Shown: positions 52,699-61,538 of the stretch, one piece after another | Position numbering within the stretch: the first letter of the stretch is position 1 | Layout: every line of letters starts with the position of its first letter | Source: an uncultured Eubacteriales bacterium | GTDB lineage: Bacteria > Bacillota > Clostridia > Oscillospirales > Acutalibacteraceae | DNA length: 64,000 bases | Direction: 5' to 3' | Assembly: GCA_934457415.1 (NCBI GenBank) | Contig: CAKSHM010000002.1 | Span: 124,001-188,000 of the forward strand | Notes under the pieces: generated by a model | Database searches by the model: none | Seen by the model: the letters and a program-made list of their open reading frames with translations, nothing else | Told to the model about the DNA's origin: nothing | Program-made: the position numbers and the translations under genes

Positions 52699-52752
52699 GA
52701 TTTGCAATATATAAAGTTAATTTTAACAATTTAATTGCTAATCGGAATGAAT

Positions 52753-52758
52753 TATAAT
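52753..52758 (+). promoter_or_regulatory. -10 box of the uxa/uxu operon
   Basis: TATAAT at 52753-52758 with a poor -35 (TTTAAT at 52730-52735, 17-bp spacer), as expected of an activator-dependent promoter. Confidence 0.6.
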
Positions 52759-52781
52759 GAAGAAAAAAGGAGGATTAAAAG

Positions 52782-54146
52782 GTGGATAACAGTTATCTTA
52801 TGAAAACCGAAGCTGCCCGTGAGATTTACGGAAAGATAAAATCTCTTCCGATTTGCGATTATCATTGCCATTTGTCTCCTAAAGAGATCTATGAGGATAA
52901 GATTTTCGAAAATATCGGTGAAATGTGGCTTGCGGGCGACCATTATAAATGGCGCCTTATGAGAACGGCAGGGATTGACGAAAAATATATAACCGGAAAT
53001 TCAAGTTGGCGCGAGAAATTCGAAAAATATGCCGAGGCGCTCGAATTTGCCGCAGGCAATCCGCTCTATCATTGGTCTTATATGGAGCTTTGCATGTTTT
53101 TCGGAATTGACAAGTTTTTGAATAAGGCTAATGCGGATGAGATTTACGATTCGGCAAACGAATATATAAAGGAGCATAAGCTGTCTCCGAGAAAACTTAT
53201 CGAGCAGTCAAAGGTAACCGCTCTTTGCACTACCGACGATATTACAGACAGCCTTTTTTACCATGAGCAGATAAGAAAGGATAAATCGTTTACTACCAAG
53301 GTTCTGCCGTCATTTCGGACCGATAATCTCTTGCTTATAAAAAAAGAGGGATATAAGGAATATATCAAAAAGCTGTCAGAAGCTTCGGGAGTTGAAATTA
53401 CAGACCTTGACTCTCTTAAATGCGCCGTAGAAAAAAGACTTGACTTTTTCTGCCTTAACGGCTGTAAGTTTACAGATGTCGGCATTCCTTATTTCCCAGA
53501 AAGCATTTGTGATGATGAAAGCGCAGACAGGGTGTTTAAAGCGGCACTTAACAGTGAAAGTATTCCGGACTCTGATTATTCGGGCTTTTTAGGAAATATG
53601 TATGTTTTTTTGGCAGGGCTTTATAAGGAAAGAAATCTTGTCATGCAGATGCACCTTTCGGTTTACAGAAATGCTAATTCAATGCTTTTTAACAGTCTCG
53701 GCGCAGACTGCGGAGTTGACTGCGTTGCGGACGGTGTAAAGGGAGAGGCCTTGATTAAGCTTTTGGACGAAATAAATTCAAAAAGCGGACTTCCGCAGAC
53801 GATTATATATACCCTTAATTCTTCTTATGCCGCTTTAATTGCTTCAATTGCTGGAGCATTTGAGAATGTCCGCTGCGGCGCGGCTTGGTGGTTCTGCGAC
53901 CATAAACGGGGGATAAAAGAGGAGATAGAAATTATAGCCGAAAATTCAACTCTTGGTACATTCTTAGGTATGCTTACCGATTCAAGAAGCTTTTTATCCT
54001 ACGCAAGGCATGATTATTTCAGAAGAATTCTTTCAAGTATTTTGGGCGAATGGGTAACGGGTAAAGAACTCGATAAAGAAAGCGCTGTTAAGCTTGCGGA
54101 AAAAATAAGCTATTATAATGTAAAGGAGCTTGTAGGAATAGAATGA
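52782..54146 (+). CDS. uxaC: Glucuronate (uronate) isomerase
   Basis: A 454-residue amidohydrolase-fold enzyme that converts D-glucuronate to D-fructuronate (and galacturonate to tagaturonate). CDYHCHLSPKEIYEDK carries the metal-binding HxH, and AGDHYKWRLMRTAGI, QMHLSVYRNANS and LTDSRSFLSYARHDYFRR are family blocks. It starts at GTG 52782 with GGAGG 8 bases upstream. First gene of a seven-gene operon. Confidence 0.96.
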   Translation: MDNSYLMKTEAAREIYGKIKSLPICDYHCHLSPKEIYEDKIFENIGEMWLAGDHYKWRLMRTAGIDEKYITGNSSWREKFEKYAEALEFAAGNPLYHWSYMELCMFFGIDKFLNKANADEIYDSANEYIKEHKLSPRKLIEQSKVTALCTTDDITDSLFYHEQIRKDKSFTTKVLPSFRTDNLLLIKKEGYKEYIKKLSEASGVEITDLDSLKCAVEKRLDFFCLNGCKFTDVGIPYFPESICDDESADRVFKAALNSESIPDSDYSGFLGNMYVFLAGLYKERNLVMQMHLSVYRNANSMLFNSLGADCGVDCVADGVKGEALIKLLDEINSKSGLPQTIIYTLNSSYAALIASIAGAFENVRCGAAWWFCDHKRGIKEEIEIIAENSTLGTFLGMLTDSRSFLSYARHDYFRRILSSILGEWVTGKELDKESAVKLAEKISYYNVKELVGIE

Positions 54147-55183
54147 AAATGACCTTCAGGTGGTACGGCGGAGACGACCCCGTATCCTTAGAAAAAATTT
54201 CGCAGATTCCTCAGATGACAGGAATTGTTTCCGCGGTTTATGATGTTAAACCGGGGGGAATCTGGAGCGAAGAAAGTATTCAGAAAATAAAGGCTCAGGC
54301 AAAGGCGCATAACCTTGAATTTGAGGTTGTGGAAAGCGTTCCCGTTCCCGAGGATATTAAGCTCGGAAATGAAAACGCCGAAGAGCTTACAAAAAATTAC
54401 TGCGAGAATGTAAGAAGACTCGGCAAACAGGGAGTTAAATGTATCTGTTATAACTTTATGCCCGTTTTCGATTGGCTGAGATCCGAGCTTGAGCATAAGC
54501 ATTCAGACGGCTCAAATTCCCTTGCTTATGATGATTTGACGGTAAGGGCTTTAGATCCCACCGTAAGCGAATTATCTCTGCCCGGGTGGGACGCAAGCTA
54601 TAAAAAGGACGAGCTTAAGGGTCTTATAGCAAAATATAAGGAGCTTGGCGAAGAGGGACTTTTTAAAAATCTCGAAAGGTTTTTAAAAGCGGTAATCCCC
54701 GTTGCCGAGGAGGCAGGAGTGGATATGGCTATTCATCCGGATGATCCGCCGTGGGGAATGTTCGGTCTGCCGAGAATTATAACAAACAAGGCAAATATCA
54801 AGCGTATGTTTGATATGGTTCCCTCTAAAAATAACGGGCTTACGCTTTGCACAGGCTCTCTCGGAGCGAACCCCGAAAATGACCTTATTGATATGGTTCA
54901 TACCTTTAAGGACAGAATTCATTTTGTTCATTTAAGAAATATAAAATATACAGGCGAAAAATGCTTCGTTGAGGTAGGCCACCCGACAAATTGCGGCAGT
55001 ATTGATATGTACGGCATTGCAAAGGCTTTGGTTGAAGAGGGATTTGACGGCTATGTCCGCCCCGATCACGGCAGAATGATATGGGGAGAAAAGGGCCGCT
55101 ACGGCTACGGTCTTTTCGACCGCGCTTTAGGAGCGACTTATCTTACGGGACTTTTCGAAGCAATAGAAAAAGGAGAAAAATAA
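54143..55183 (+). CDS. uxuA: Mannonate dehydratase
   Basis: A 346-residue TIM-barrel enzyme that dehydrates D-mannonate to 2-keto-3-deoxygluconate. KMTFRWYGGDDPVSLEKI, CYNFMPVFDWLR, MAIHPDDPPWGMFGLPRI and RPDHGRMIWGE are diagnostic. It overlaps uxaC by 4 bases and shares the A of its TAA stop with the next start codon. Confidence 0.97.
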   Translation: MKMTFRWYGGDDPVSLEKISQIPQMTGIVSAVYDVKPGGIWSEESIQKIKAQAKAHNLEFEVVESVPVPEDIKLGNENAEELTKNYCENVRRLGKQGVKCICYNFMPVFDWLRSELEHKHSDGSNSLAYDDLTVRALDPTVSELSLPGWDASYKKDELKGLIAKYKELGEEGLFKNLERFLKAVIPVAEEAGVDMAIHPDDPPWGMFGLPRIITNKANIKRMFDMVPSKNNGLTLCTGSLGANPENDLIDMVHTFKDRIHFVHLRNIKYTGEKCFVEVGHPTNCGSIDMYGIAKALVEEGFDGYVRPDHGRMIWGEKGRYGYGLFDRALGATYLTGLFEAIEKGEK

Positions 55184-56007
55184 TGAATAAGGTTATAGTT
55201 ATAACAGGAGCAGGCGGCGTGCTTTGTTCGGGCTTTGCGGAATACTTAGCAAAGGATAATAACAAAATAGCGCTTCTCGATTTAAATGAGGAAGCGGCAA
55301 AAAAGGTTGCGGATGAAATAAGCTCTATGGGCTTTACCGCAAAGGCTTATAAATGCAATGTTTTAGACAAAGAAAATGTTTTGCTCGTTCATAATCAGGT
55401 GCTTTCCGATTTCGGACCCTGCGATGTTCTTATAAACGGCGCAGGCGGAAACAGTCCGAAATGCACCACCGCTCATGAGGAATATGAAAAGGGCGACGAA
55501 TCGGCAGAGGATTTCCTTACATTCTTTAATATTGACGAAAAGGGCTTTGATTTCGTTTTCGACCTTAATATAAAGGGTGTTTTAATTCCGAGTCAGATAT
55601 TTATGAAGGATATGATAGGAAGAAAGGGCTGCTGCGTTCTTAATATTTCTTCCATGAACGCATACCGTCCGCTTACTAAAATTCCTGCCTATTCCGCGGC
55701 AAAGGCGGCTGTCAGCAACTTCACTCAGTGGCTTGCGGTTCACTTTGCAAAGGAAAATATAAGGGTAAATGCCATAGCACCGGGATTTTTTGTTACAAAT
55801 CAGAACAGAGCGCTCCTTTTTAATGAGGACGGCACCGCCACACCGCGTACCGAGAAGATTTTAAGGGCTACTCCTATGGGAAGATTCGGTGAGGCGCAGG
55901 AGCTTTTAGGAGCTGTTGAATGGTTGCTTAACGAAGAAAAAGCAGGTTTTGTAACAGGCGTTACAATTCCTATTGACGGCGGATTTTCAGCCTACTCGGG
56001 GGTGTAA
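55183..56007 (+). CDS. SDR-family D-mannonate oxidoreductase (fructuronate reductase)
   Basis: A 274-residue short-chain dehydrogenase. VITGAGGVLCSGFAEYLA is the NAD(P) motif, NISSMNAYRPLTKIPAYSAAK holds the Ser-Tyr-Lys catalytic set (S...YxxxK). Given the place after uxuA it most likely reduces D-fructuronate to D-mannonate, replacing the long-chain UxuB. The start at 55183 gives a normal SDR N-terminus; longer in-frame starts lie inside uxuA. Confidence 0.9.
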   Translation: MNKVIVITGAGGVLCSGFAEYLAKDNNKIALLDLNEEAAKKVADEISSMGFTAKAYKCNVLDKENVLLVHNQVLSDFGPCDVLINGAGGNSPKCTTAHEEYEKGDESAEDFLTFFNIDEKGFDFVFDLNIKGVLIPSQIFMKDMIGRKGCCVLNISSMNAYRPLTKIPAYSAAKAAVSNFTQWLAVHFAKENIRVNAIAPGFFVTNQNRALLFNEDGTATPRTEKILRATPMGRFGEAQELLGAVEWLLNEEKAGFVTGVTIPIDGGFSAYSGV

Positions 56008-56011
56008 AATT

Positions 56012-56845
56012 ATGAATATATATGCTTTTGCCGACGAGGCAAGTCCTTTAATCGACGGACAGATAAAGGCAATGCTTGAAAATGGCGTTTCGGGGCTTGA
56101 AATAAGAAATGTCGACAATGTCAATGTTTCGAATATTTCCGATATGAAGGCTAAGGAAGTAAGAAAAAAGCTTGATGATGCAGGTCTTAAGATTTTCACA
56201 ATCGGCTCTCCTATCGGGAAAATAGATATCGAAAAGGACGATTTTCTTACCCATACCGAAAAATTCAAGCGCACCCTTGAAATCGCCGATATTCTCGGAG
56301 CGCAGAATATAAGACTTTTTTCTTTCTTCACTCCTGCCGAAACAAAAGACAGCTTTAAGGATAAGGTGCTTGAAAGATTGGGAATTTTCCTTGATATTGC
56401 AAAGGACAGCGATGTAACGCTCTGCCATGAAAATGAAAAGGGCATTTTCGGCGATACACCCGAAAGATGTCTTGAAATCCATAAGGCATTTCCGAAAATG
56501 AAGGCAATTTTTGACCCTGCAAACTTTGTACAGTGCAAGGTTGATACATTAAAGGCTTGGGATATGCTTAAATCTTATGTCAAGTATATGCACATAAAGG
56601 ACGCTTTAAGTGACGGAAGCGTTGTTCCTGCAGGAAAAGGAGACGGAAATGTCAAAAAAATTCTCTCGGAATTTATAAACTCAGGCGGAAACAGCGTGAC
56701 CGTTGAACCGCACTTAACCGTGTTTAAGGGTCTTGATAATTTAGAGCGCGAGGGCGAAAAAAGCAATGTAGGAGGAGTTTATTCCTATCCTACAAATGAA
56801 GCGGCTTTTGCCGCGGCGGTTTCGGCTTTAAAAGAATTATTGTGA
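56012..56845 (+). CDS. Sugar phosphate isomerase/epimerase-like TIM barrel (first)
   Basis: A 277-residue xylose-isomerase-like barrel. Likely metal ligands are visible: the Glu in CHENEKGIF, the Asp in FDPANFVQ, the His in MHIKDA and the Glu in VEPHL, an E-D-H-E set. The reaction is not known; relatives isomerise, epimerise or eliminate from sugars and keto-sugars. It starts 4 bases after the SDR stop. Confidence 0.87.
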   Translation: MNIYAFADEASPLIDGQIKAMLENGVSGLEIRNVDNVNVSNISDMKAKEVRKKLDDAGLKIFTIGSPIGKIDIEKDDFLTHTEKFKRTLEIADILGAQNIRLFSFFTPAETKDSFKDKVLERLGIFLDIAKDSDVTLCHENEKGIFGDTPERCLEIHKAFPKMKAIFDPANFVQCKVDTLKAWDMLKSYVKYMHIKDALSDGSVVPAGKGDGNVKKILSEFINSGGNSVTVEPHLTVFKGLDNLEREGEKSNVGGVYSYPTNEAAFAAAVSALKELL

Positions 56846-56856
56846 GGTAAATCAAA

Positions 56857-57609
56857 ATGAGAATAGGCGCACAAATGTTTACAGTCCGCGATTTTTGCAA
56901 GGATTTAAACGGAATTTCCGAGTCTCTTTCAAAAATTGCGGATATAGGATATAAATATGTTCAGGTTTCGGGAACCTGCGATTATGACCCTAAGTGGATG
57001 AAAGCGGAGCTTGATAAAAACGGGCTTAAATGCGTTTTAACGCATACTTCCGCCGAAAAGCTTTTAGCTGACCCTAAAAAGATTGCTGAGGACCATGATA
57101 TTCTTGATTGCAGGTGCGTAGGCCTCGGCTGGTTTACGCACGATCAGGAAAGAGAAGTCGATTCCACGGAATATTTCTTTAAGACCTATACTCCGTTTGC
57201 CAAGGAGCTAAAAAAATACGGAAAATATTTTATGTATCATAATCACGATCAGGAGTTTAAGAAAATAGATAATGTTGCGGTTATGCAGATTTTAGCTGAC
57301 AGAATGCCTGCTGACCTTATGGGCTTTACTCTTGATACCTTTTGGGTGCAGGCAGGCGGCGGCGATCCCGCGCTTTGGCTTGAAAAGCTTTCGGGAAGAG
57401 TTCCCGTAATCCATTTAAAGGATTATGCTTACGGCAGAAAAATGGCGGTTTTAGGCGAAGGCAATATAAATTTTGACCGCGTTTTTGAAAAAGCCGAGAA
57501 ATCAAAAACCGAATATATGCTTGTCGAGCAGGACGACTGCAACGGCGAAGACCCGTTTGACTGTCTTAAGCGCAGTTATAAATATTTAAGAGCCAACGGC
57601 TTTGAATAA
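56857..57609 (+). CDS. Sugar phosphate isomerase/epimerase-like TIM barrel (second)
   Basis: A 250-residue barrel of the AP-endonuclease-2/xylose-isomerase fold, distantly related to the preceding gene. Segments MYHNHDQEF, TLDTFWVQAGG, VIHLKDYA and LVEQDDCNGEDPFD supply the likely metal ligands. GAQMFTVRDFC at the N-terminus is typical of the group that acts with Gfo/Idh/MocA oxidoreductases, such as the two that follow. Substrate unknown. Confidence 0.87.
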   Translation: MRIGAQMFTVRDFCKDLNGISESLSKIADIGYKYVQVSGTCDYDPKWMKAELDKNGLKCVLTHTSAEKLLADPKKIAEDHDILDCRCVGLGWFTHDQEREVDSTEYFFKTYTPFAKELKKYGKYFMYHNHDQEFKKIDNVAVMQILADRMPADLMGFTLDTFWVQAGGGDPALWLEKLSGRVPVIHLKDYAYGRKMAVLGEGNINFDRVFEKAEKSKTEYMLVEQDDCNGEDPFDCLKRSYKYLRANGFE

Positions 57610-57624
57610 AGGTAGGTAAAAGTA

Positions 57625-58803
57625 ATGTCAGAAAAAATCAAACTCGGAATAATAGGAATAGGCAACATGGGCTCTGCTCATGCTAAAAATGTTATTGAGG
57701 GACAGTGCCCCGATTTTGAGCTTGTCGCTGTTGCGGATTTAAAGCCCGAAAGATTAAAATGGGCAAAGGAAAATTTAGGAGAAAATATTCTCCTGTTTGA
57801 TAACGCAATAGAAATGCTTGACAGCAAAAAAATAGACGCCTGCATAGTAAGCGTTCCGCATTATGACCACCCGAAATACGCAATGGAATGTATGAAGCGC
57901 GGAATTCATGTAATGGTTGAAAAGCCTGCCGGCGTTTATACCAAGCAGGTAAAGGAAATGAACGCAGAGGCGAAAAAGCACCCTGAGGTAGTTTTCGGAA
58001 TGATGTTCAATCAGAGAACAAACTGTATTTACCGCAAAATGCGTGAAATTGTTAAAAGCGGAAAATACGGAAATATCCGCCGCACAAACTGGATAATAAC
58101 TACTTGGTACCGTCCTCAGGCATATTATGATTCGGGTGACTGGCGCGCGACATGGTCAGGCGAGGGCGGCGGAGTGCTTTTAAATCAGTGCCCCCACCAG
58201 CTTGACCTCTGGCAGTGGATCTGCGGAATGCCTAAAAAAGTACAATCAAAGCTCCATTACGGACTTTGGCACGATATCGAGGTTGAGGATGACGTTACAA
58301 CCTATGTTGAATACGAAAACGGCGCAACGGGCGTTTTCATAACCTCAACAGGTGACGCTCACGGTGTAAACCGCTTTGAGATACAGATGGATAAGGGCAG
58401 GATTATTGCGGAAAACGGGAAACTTGAGCTTCTTGAATACGATATGACCGAGCAGGAGTTTTCAAAAACCAATACCGAGCCTTTCGCAACTGTCGGGGCT
58501 AAAGTGGTTGATGTTGAAACCGACGGTAAAGATCCTCAGCATGTAGGTGTTTTGAATGCTTGGGGCGGAGCTATTCTTCGCGGCGAGCCGCTTGTTGCGG
58601 GCGGCGAAGAGGGCATAAACGGTCTTACTCTTTCAAACGCTATGCACCTTTCTTCTTGGCTTGATAAAGAAATCACTCTTCCTTTTGACGAGGAGCTGTA
58701 TTATAATGAGCTTATGAAGAGAGTTGCAACCTCAAAAAGAAAAACCAATGTTAAAGAGGTTGTAGCCGATACAAGCGGCTCTTATTCCGGAACAAAGCTA
58801 TGA
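57625..58803 (+). CDS. Gfo/Idh/MocA oxidoreductase (first)
   Basis: A 392-residue NAD(P)-dependent sugar oxidoreductase. The Rossmann motif is GIIGIGNMGSAHAKN, EKPAG carries the catalytic Lys, and NQCPHQLDLWQWICGMP carries the Asp/His pair. It overlaps the next gene by 4 bases. Relatives oxidise the C3 or C1 hydroxyl of sugars or inositols. Confidence 0.9.
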   Translation: MSEKIKLGIIGIGNMGSAHAKNVIEGQCPDFELVAVADLKPERLKWAKENLGENILLFDNAIEMLDSKKIDACIVSVPHYDHPKYAMECMKRGIHVMVEKPAGVYTKQVKEMNAEAKKHPEVVFGMMFNQRTNCIYRKMREIVKSGKYGNIRRTNWIITTWYRPQAYYDSGDWRATWSGEGGGVLLNQCPHQLDLWQWICGMPKKVQSKLHYGLWHDIEVEDDVTTYVEYENGATGVFITSTGDAHGVNRFEIQMDKGRIIAENGKLELLEYDMTEQEFSKTNTEPFATVGAKVVDVETDGKDPQHVGVLNAWGGAILRGEPLVAGGEEGINGLTLSNAMHLSSWLDKEITLPFDEELYYNELMKRVATSKRKTNVKEVVADTSGSYSGTKL

Positions 58804-59975
58804 ACTCAGTCGTAAAGGTCGGAATAATCGGCATAGGGAATATGGGCTCGGCTCATTTTAACTGTATTTATAATTCCGAAATAGACGGGCTTAAGGTCAC
58901 ATCGGTTTGCGATATTGATATCCAAAAGCTTAAAAAGGTAAAAGAAAGCTATACTGATATCGAAACTTTTTCGAATTATAAGGAATTTATGCTTAAATCC
59001 GATACCGACGCTGTTATAATCGCCGTTCCGCACCCTCTTCACGCCGAAATTGCCATTGCCGCATTTAAGTCAGGAAAGCATGTGCTTTTAGAAAAGCCGA
59101 TTGACATTGCCGTTTCAAAAGCCGAGGCGCTATGCAGGGAAGCAAAGAAAAGCAAAAAAATTTTTGCTATTATGTTCAATCAAAGAACAAACGGACTTTT
59201 TGCCGAAGCGAGAAGAATAGTCAAAAGCGGAGAATTAGGGGAGCTTAAGCGCTCGGTTTGGATAATCACAAATTGGTACAGGACTCAGAATTATTATGAT
59301 TCCGGCGCTTGGCGCGCGACTTGGAAGGGTGAGGGCGGCGGAGTGCTTTTAAATCAGGCTCCGCATAATCTTGATATCTGGCAGTGGATCTGCGGAATGC
59401 CGAAATCTGTGACAGCGTTTTTAGGCGTAGGTAAGTTCCATAACATTGAGGTTGAGGACGAGGCGGAAATATTCACTGAATATGAAAACGGTGCAACAGG
59501 CGTTTTTATAACCTCAACCGGCGACCTTCCTGGGACTAACCGCCTTGAAATTACAGGTACTGAAGGAAAGCTTGTAATCGAAAACGGCATTTTAAAGCAT
59601 TGGGAACTTAAAGACGATGAAAGAGATATCTGTAAAACGGCAAAAACAGGCTTTATCGAGCCCGATATGAAATACAGCGAGTTTAAAGCCGAAAAAGAAA
59701 CCGCGCATAAGGGGATTCTGCAGAATTTCTCTAATTCTGTAAGATTTGGGGAAGAGCTTAAATCAAGCGGATATGAGGGCGTAAATGAGCTTATGATATC
59801 AAATGCCGCATATCTTTCCCACTACGGCGGAAATAAAAAAATAAAATTACCATTTGAAAATTCTCAGTTTGATAAGCTTTTGAATGAAAAAATCAAGACT
59901 TCTTCGTTAAGAAATGTCAGCGCTCCTAAGATGCCGGATAAAAGCTGCCATGACAGATGGCAGATAAAATGGTAA
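58800..59975 (+). CDS. Gfo/Idh/MocA oxidoreductase (second, paralogue)
   Basis: A 391-residue paralogue of the previous gene, with the same blocks (GIIGIGNMGSAHFN, EKPID, MFNQRTNGLF, NQAPHNLDIWQWICGMP, EYENGATGVFITSTGD). Identity is high in the core and low at the ends, pointing to an old tandem duplication with divergence. Last gene of the uronate operon; a strong terminator follows. Confidence 0.9.
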   Translation: MNSVVKVGIIGIGNMGSAHFNCIYNSEIDGLKVTSVCDIDIQKLKKVKESYTDIETFSNYKEFMLKSDTDAVIIAVPHPLHAEIAIAAFKSGKHVLLEKPIDIAVSKAEALCREAKKSKKIFAIMFNQRTNGLFAEARRIVKSGELGELKRSVWIITNWYRTQNYYDSGAWRATWKGEGGGVLLNQAPHNLDIWQWICGMPKSVTAFLGVGKFHNIEVEDEAEIFTEYENGATGVFITSTGDLPGTNRLEITGTEGKLVIENGILKHWELKDDERDICKTAKTGFIEPDMKYSEFKAEKETAHKGILQNFSNSVRFGEELKSSGYEGVNELMISNAAYLSHYGGNKKIKLPFENSQFDKLLNEKIKTSSLRNVSAPKMPDKSCHDRWQIKW

Positions 59976-59997
59976 AAAATTTTTTCATTTAAACTGA

Positions 59998-60039
59998 ACT
60001 CCCCCGACGGAAATCAAAATTTCCGTCGGGGGAGTTTTT
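59998..60039 (+). terminator. Terminator of the uxa/uxu operon
   Basis: A perfect 17-bp stem (59998-60014 with 60019-60035), CAAA loop, followed by TTTT. Confidence 0.97.
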
Positions 60040-60345
60040 CTATTTCTTCCTTTTCGGGATAAGAAGCTTTACCGCGGTAATACTTTGTTCGCTTGTTATT
60101 TCGGTTATTCCGTAATTCTCGCCGAATAAAAGCTTACAGCGAAGATGAATATTTTTAAGCCCTATATGCTTGTGGGGCAAATCGTCATTGCTTTTAAGCG
60201 ACTCGGTAATTGCCTTGATATCGCCTGCCGATATTTCCTTTCCGTTGTTTGAGACCGATATCAGGATATTCTCATCTATCGGCTGAATAACTATCTTTAT
60301 CCACTGGTCGCTTCTTCTCGGATGAAATCCGTGGGAGAAAACATT
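60040..60345 (-). pseudogene. C-terminal remnant of a sensor histidine kinase
   Basis: Read on the minus strand, about 100 codons without a stop encode NVFSHGFHPRRSDQW at the N box, then LISVSNNGKEI at the G1 box, then HIGLKNIHLRCKLLFGENYG at the G2 box, ending KLLIPKRKK and TAG. This is the HATPase half of a LytS/YesM-like (GHKL) kinase. The sensor, membrane part and phosphoacceptor His are missing and no start codon with an SD exists, so it is a remnant. Confidence 0.8.
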
Positions 60346-60495
60346 TATGACAATGTTTCAAGAGTAGAATTCGTTCAGATTTCGGACGGCAAGGTTGACA
60401 TTGCAGATGCTCTTGCGATAAGATATTTCTGCATGACGGGCAATCTGCTTTACCCCGACAGCACCAAAGATGATTATTACGATGATATTCTCTGA
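60337..60495 (+). pseudogene. C-terminal remnant of another protein (dockerin-like sequence)
   Basis: On the plus strand a 52-codon stretch in frame reads ENIYDNVSRVEFVQISDG, then KVDIADALAIRYFCMTGN, and ends at TGA 60493-60495, followed by a strong terminator. There is no start or promoter. The DGKVDIADALAI segment resembles one half of a dockerin calcium-binding repeat, but the match is short. It abuts the kinase remnant head to head. Confidence 0.5.
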
Positions 60496-60508
60496 GTGAA
60501 AAAAATCA

Positions 60509-60545
60509 ACTCCTGTTTCACAAAAAAGTGAAACAGGAGTTTTTT
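60509..60545. terminator. Terminator after the plus-strand remnant; also faces the glycosyltransferase gene
   Basis: ACTCCTGTTTCAC (60509-60521) pairs perfectly with GTGAAACAGGAGT (60528-60540), followed by five T; A-rich sequence on the other side makes it usable on the minus strand. Confidence 0.93.
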
Positions 60546-60561
60546 AAATCAAAGCAGTATT

Positions 60562-61458
60562 TTAATTTTCAGCCGGTTTTTTATCCGATTTTAAGGTATA
60601 GCAGATATCAGAAAATCGGACTTTTAAGGGGAACAGCTTTCTGCTTTCTCTTTTAAGATGAAGCAGAAGAACACGGAGAAATGAACGGGTTTTTAAAGCA
60701 TTAAGCCGGCTTTCGCAAAGCAAACAGAATTTATCTGCTCCGGTAACAGTGAGAATTGCCTTTGCGGCTTTCAGCTGAAATTCCGCGGACTTAACAGGGT
60801 CCTTGTCCGAGATTCCCTCGCAGACGCGGGTTCTTATAAGCGGAGCGTCATAAAAATAAAGCCCGTTCATTGCCGCTGCAACACATTCAAGCTCAAAGGC
60901 TGTTTTAAGCTCACATTTTGAAAGACGGATATATTTATCCGCAATTTCTTTTCTTACAGCCAGTGTGCCGCAGGGAAATGTATTTGTATTAAAAAGTGCG
61001 CTTAAATCCGTTTTAGAAAGTCTTAACTGCCCCGAGCCCGTTTCTCCGAGCCTGTCTGATACCATATCGTTTCCGTCAGTATCAATCATTTCATGCGCGC
61101 AGTTTACAGCGACTATATTTTCATTTCCCGCCATAAGACTTGAAATACTTTCGATTTTATCCTCATACCATATATCGTTTTGAGTGCAAAGGAAAATTAC
61201 ATCGCCGCTCGAATTTGAAAGCGCCTTTCGAAAATTCATAGCGTTTCCGAGATTTTCTTTGTTTTTGATAAGCTTCCAAGAGGAAAGCTCGTTTTCTTTG
61301 ATAAAATCTTCGATTATGTCTGCGGTGCAGTCAGTTGAAGCATCATCTGCAAAAATGATTTCATCAGGCTTTCTTATCTGATTTTTAAGCGAAATCAAAA
61401 GCTCGGGTATATTTTCTTCGCCGTTAAAAGAAGTTACGGCTACTGAAATTTTTAACAT
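60562..61458 (-). CDS. Family 2 glycosyltransferase
   Basis: A 298-residue GT-A enzyme without membrane helices. SVAVTSFNGEENIPELLISL and FADDASTDCTADI are the nucleotide-sugar binding part; the DxD-like motif is replaced by TQNDIWYEDK, the NDIW form common in rhamnosyltransferase-like members. It probably adds a sugar to a cell-surface glycan. The ATG at 61458 follows GGAGG; a TTG six bases upstream is less likely. It is a single-gene unit with its own promoter. Confidence 0.9.
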   Translation of the reverse strand: MLKISVAVTSFNGEENIPELLISLKNQIRKPDEIIFADDASTDCTADIIEDFIKENELSSWKLIKNKENLGNAMNFRKALSNSSGDVIFLCTQNDIWYEDKIESISSLMAGNENIVAVNCAHEMIDTDGNDMVSDRLGETGSGQLRLSKTDLSALFNTNTFPCGTLAVRKEIADKYIRLSKCELKTAFELECVAAAMNGLYFYDAPLIRTRVCEGISDKDPVKSAEFQLKAAKAILTVTGADKFCLLCESRLNALKTRSFLRVLLLHLKRESRKLFPLKVRFSDICYTLKSDKKPAEN

Positions 61459-61470
61459 TTTCAAACCTCC

Positions 61471-61528
61471 GCATAATTATATCGCATAATTATAAGCAAA
61501 TTATATCATATTTCGACACGAATTACAA
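61471..61528 (-). promoter_or_regulatory. Promoter of the GT2 gene with tandem repeat
   Basis: On the minus strand TTGTAA (61528-61523), 17-bp spacer, TATAAT (61505-61500). In the leader, GCATAATTATA occurs twice as a direct repeat 13 bp apart (61471 and 61484 on the plus strand). Confidence 0.75.
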
Positions 61529-61538
61529 GTGGTGTTTA

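Noticed and set aside
55081..55182. 34-residue N-terminal extension of the SDR enzyme
   Set aside because: It is Arg-rich sequence from the uxuA coding region read in another frame; the NAD motif begins right after the ATG at 55183.
55987..56538. A 183-codon open frame on the minus strand
   Set aside because: It is antisense to the first TIM-barrel gene, which has clear family motifs and ribosome site; the antisense protein has no recognisable domain.
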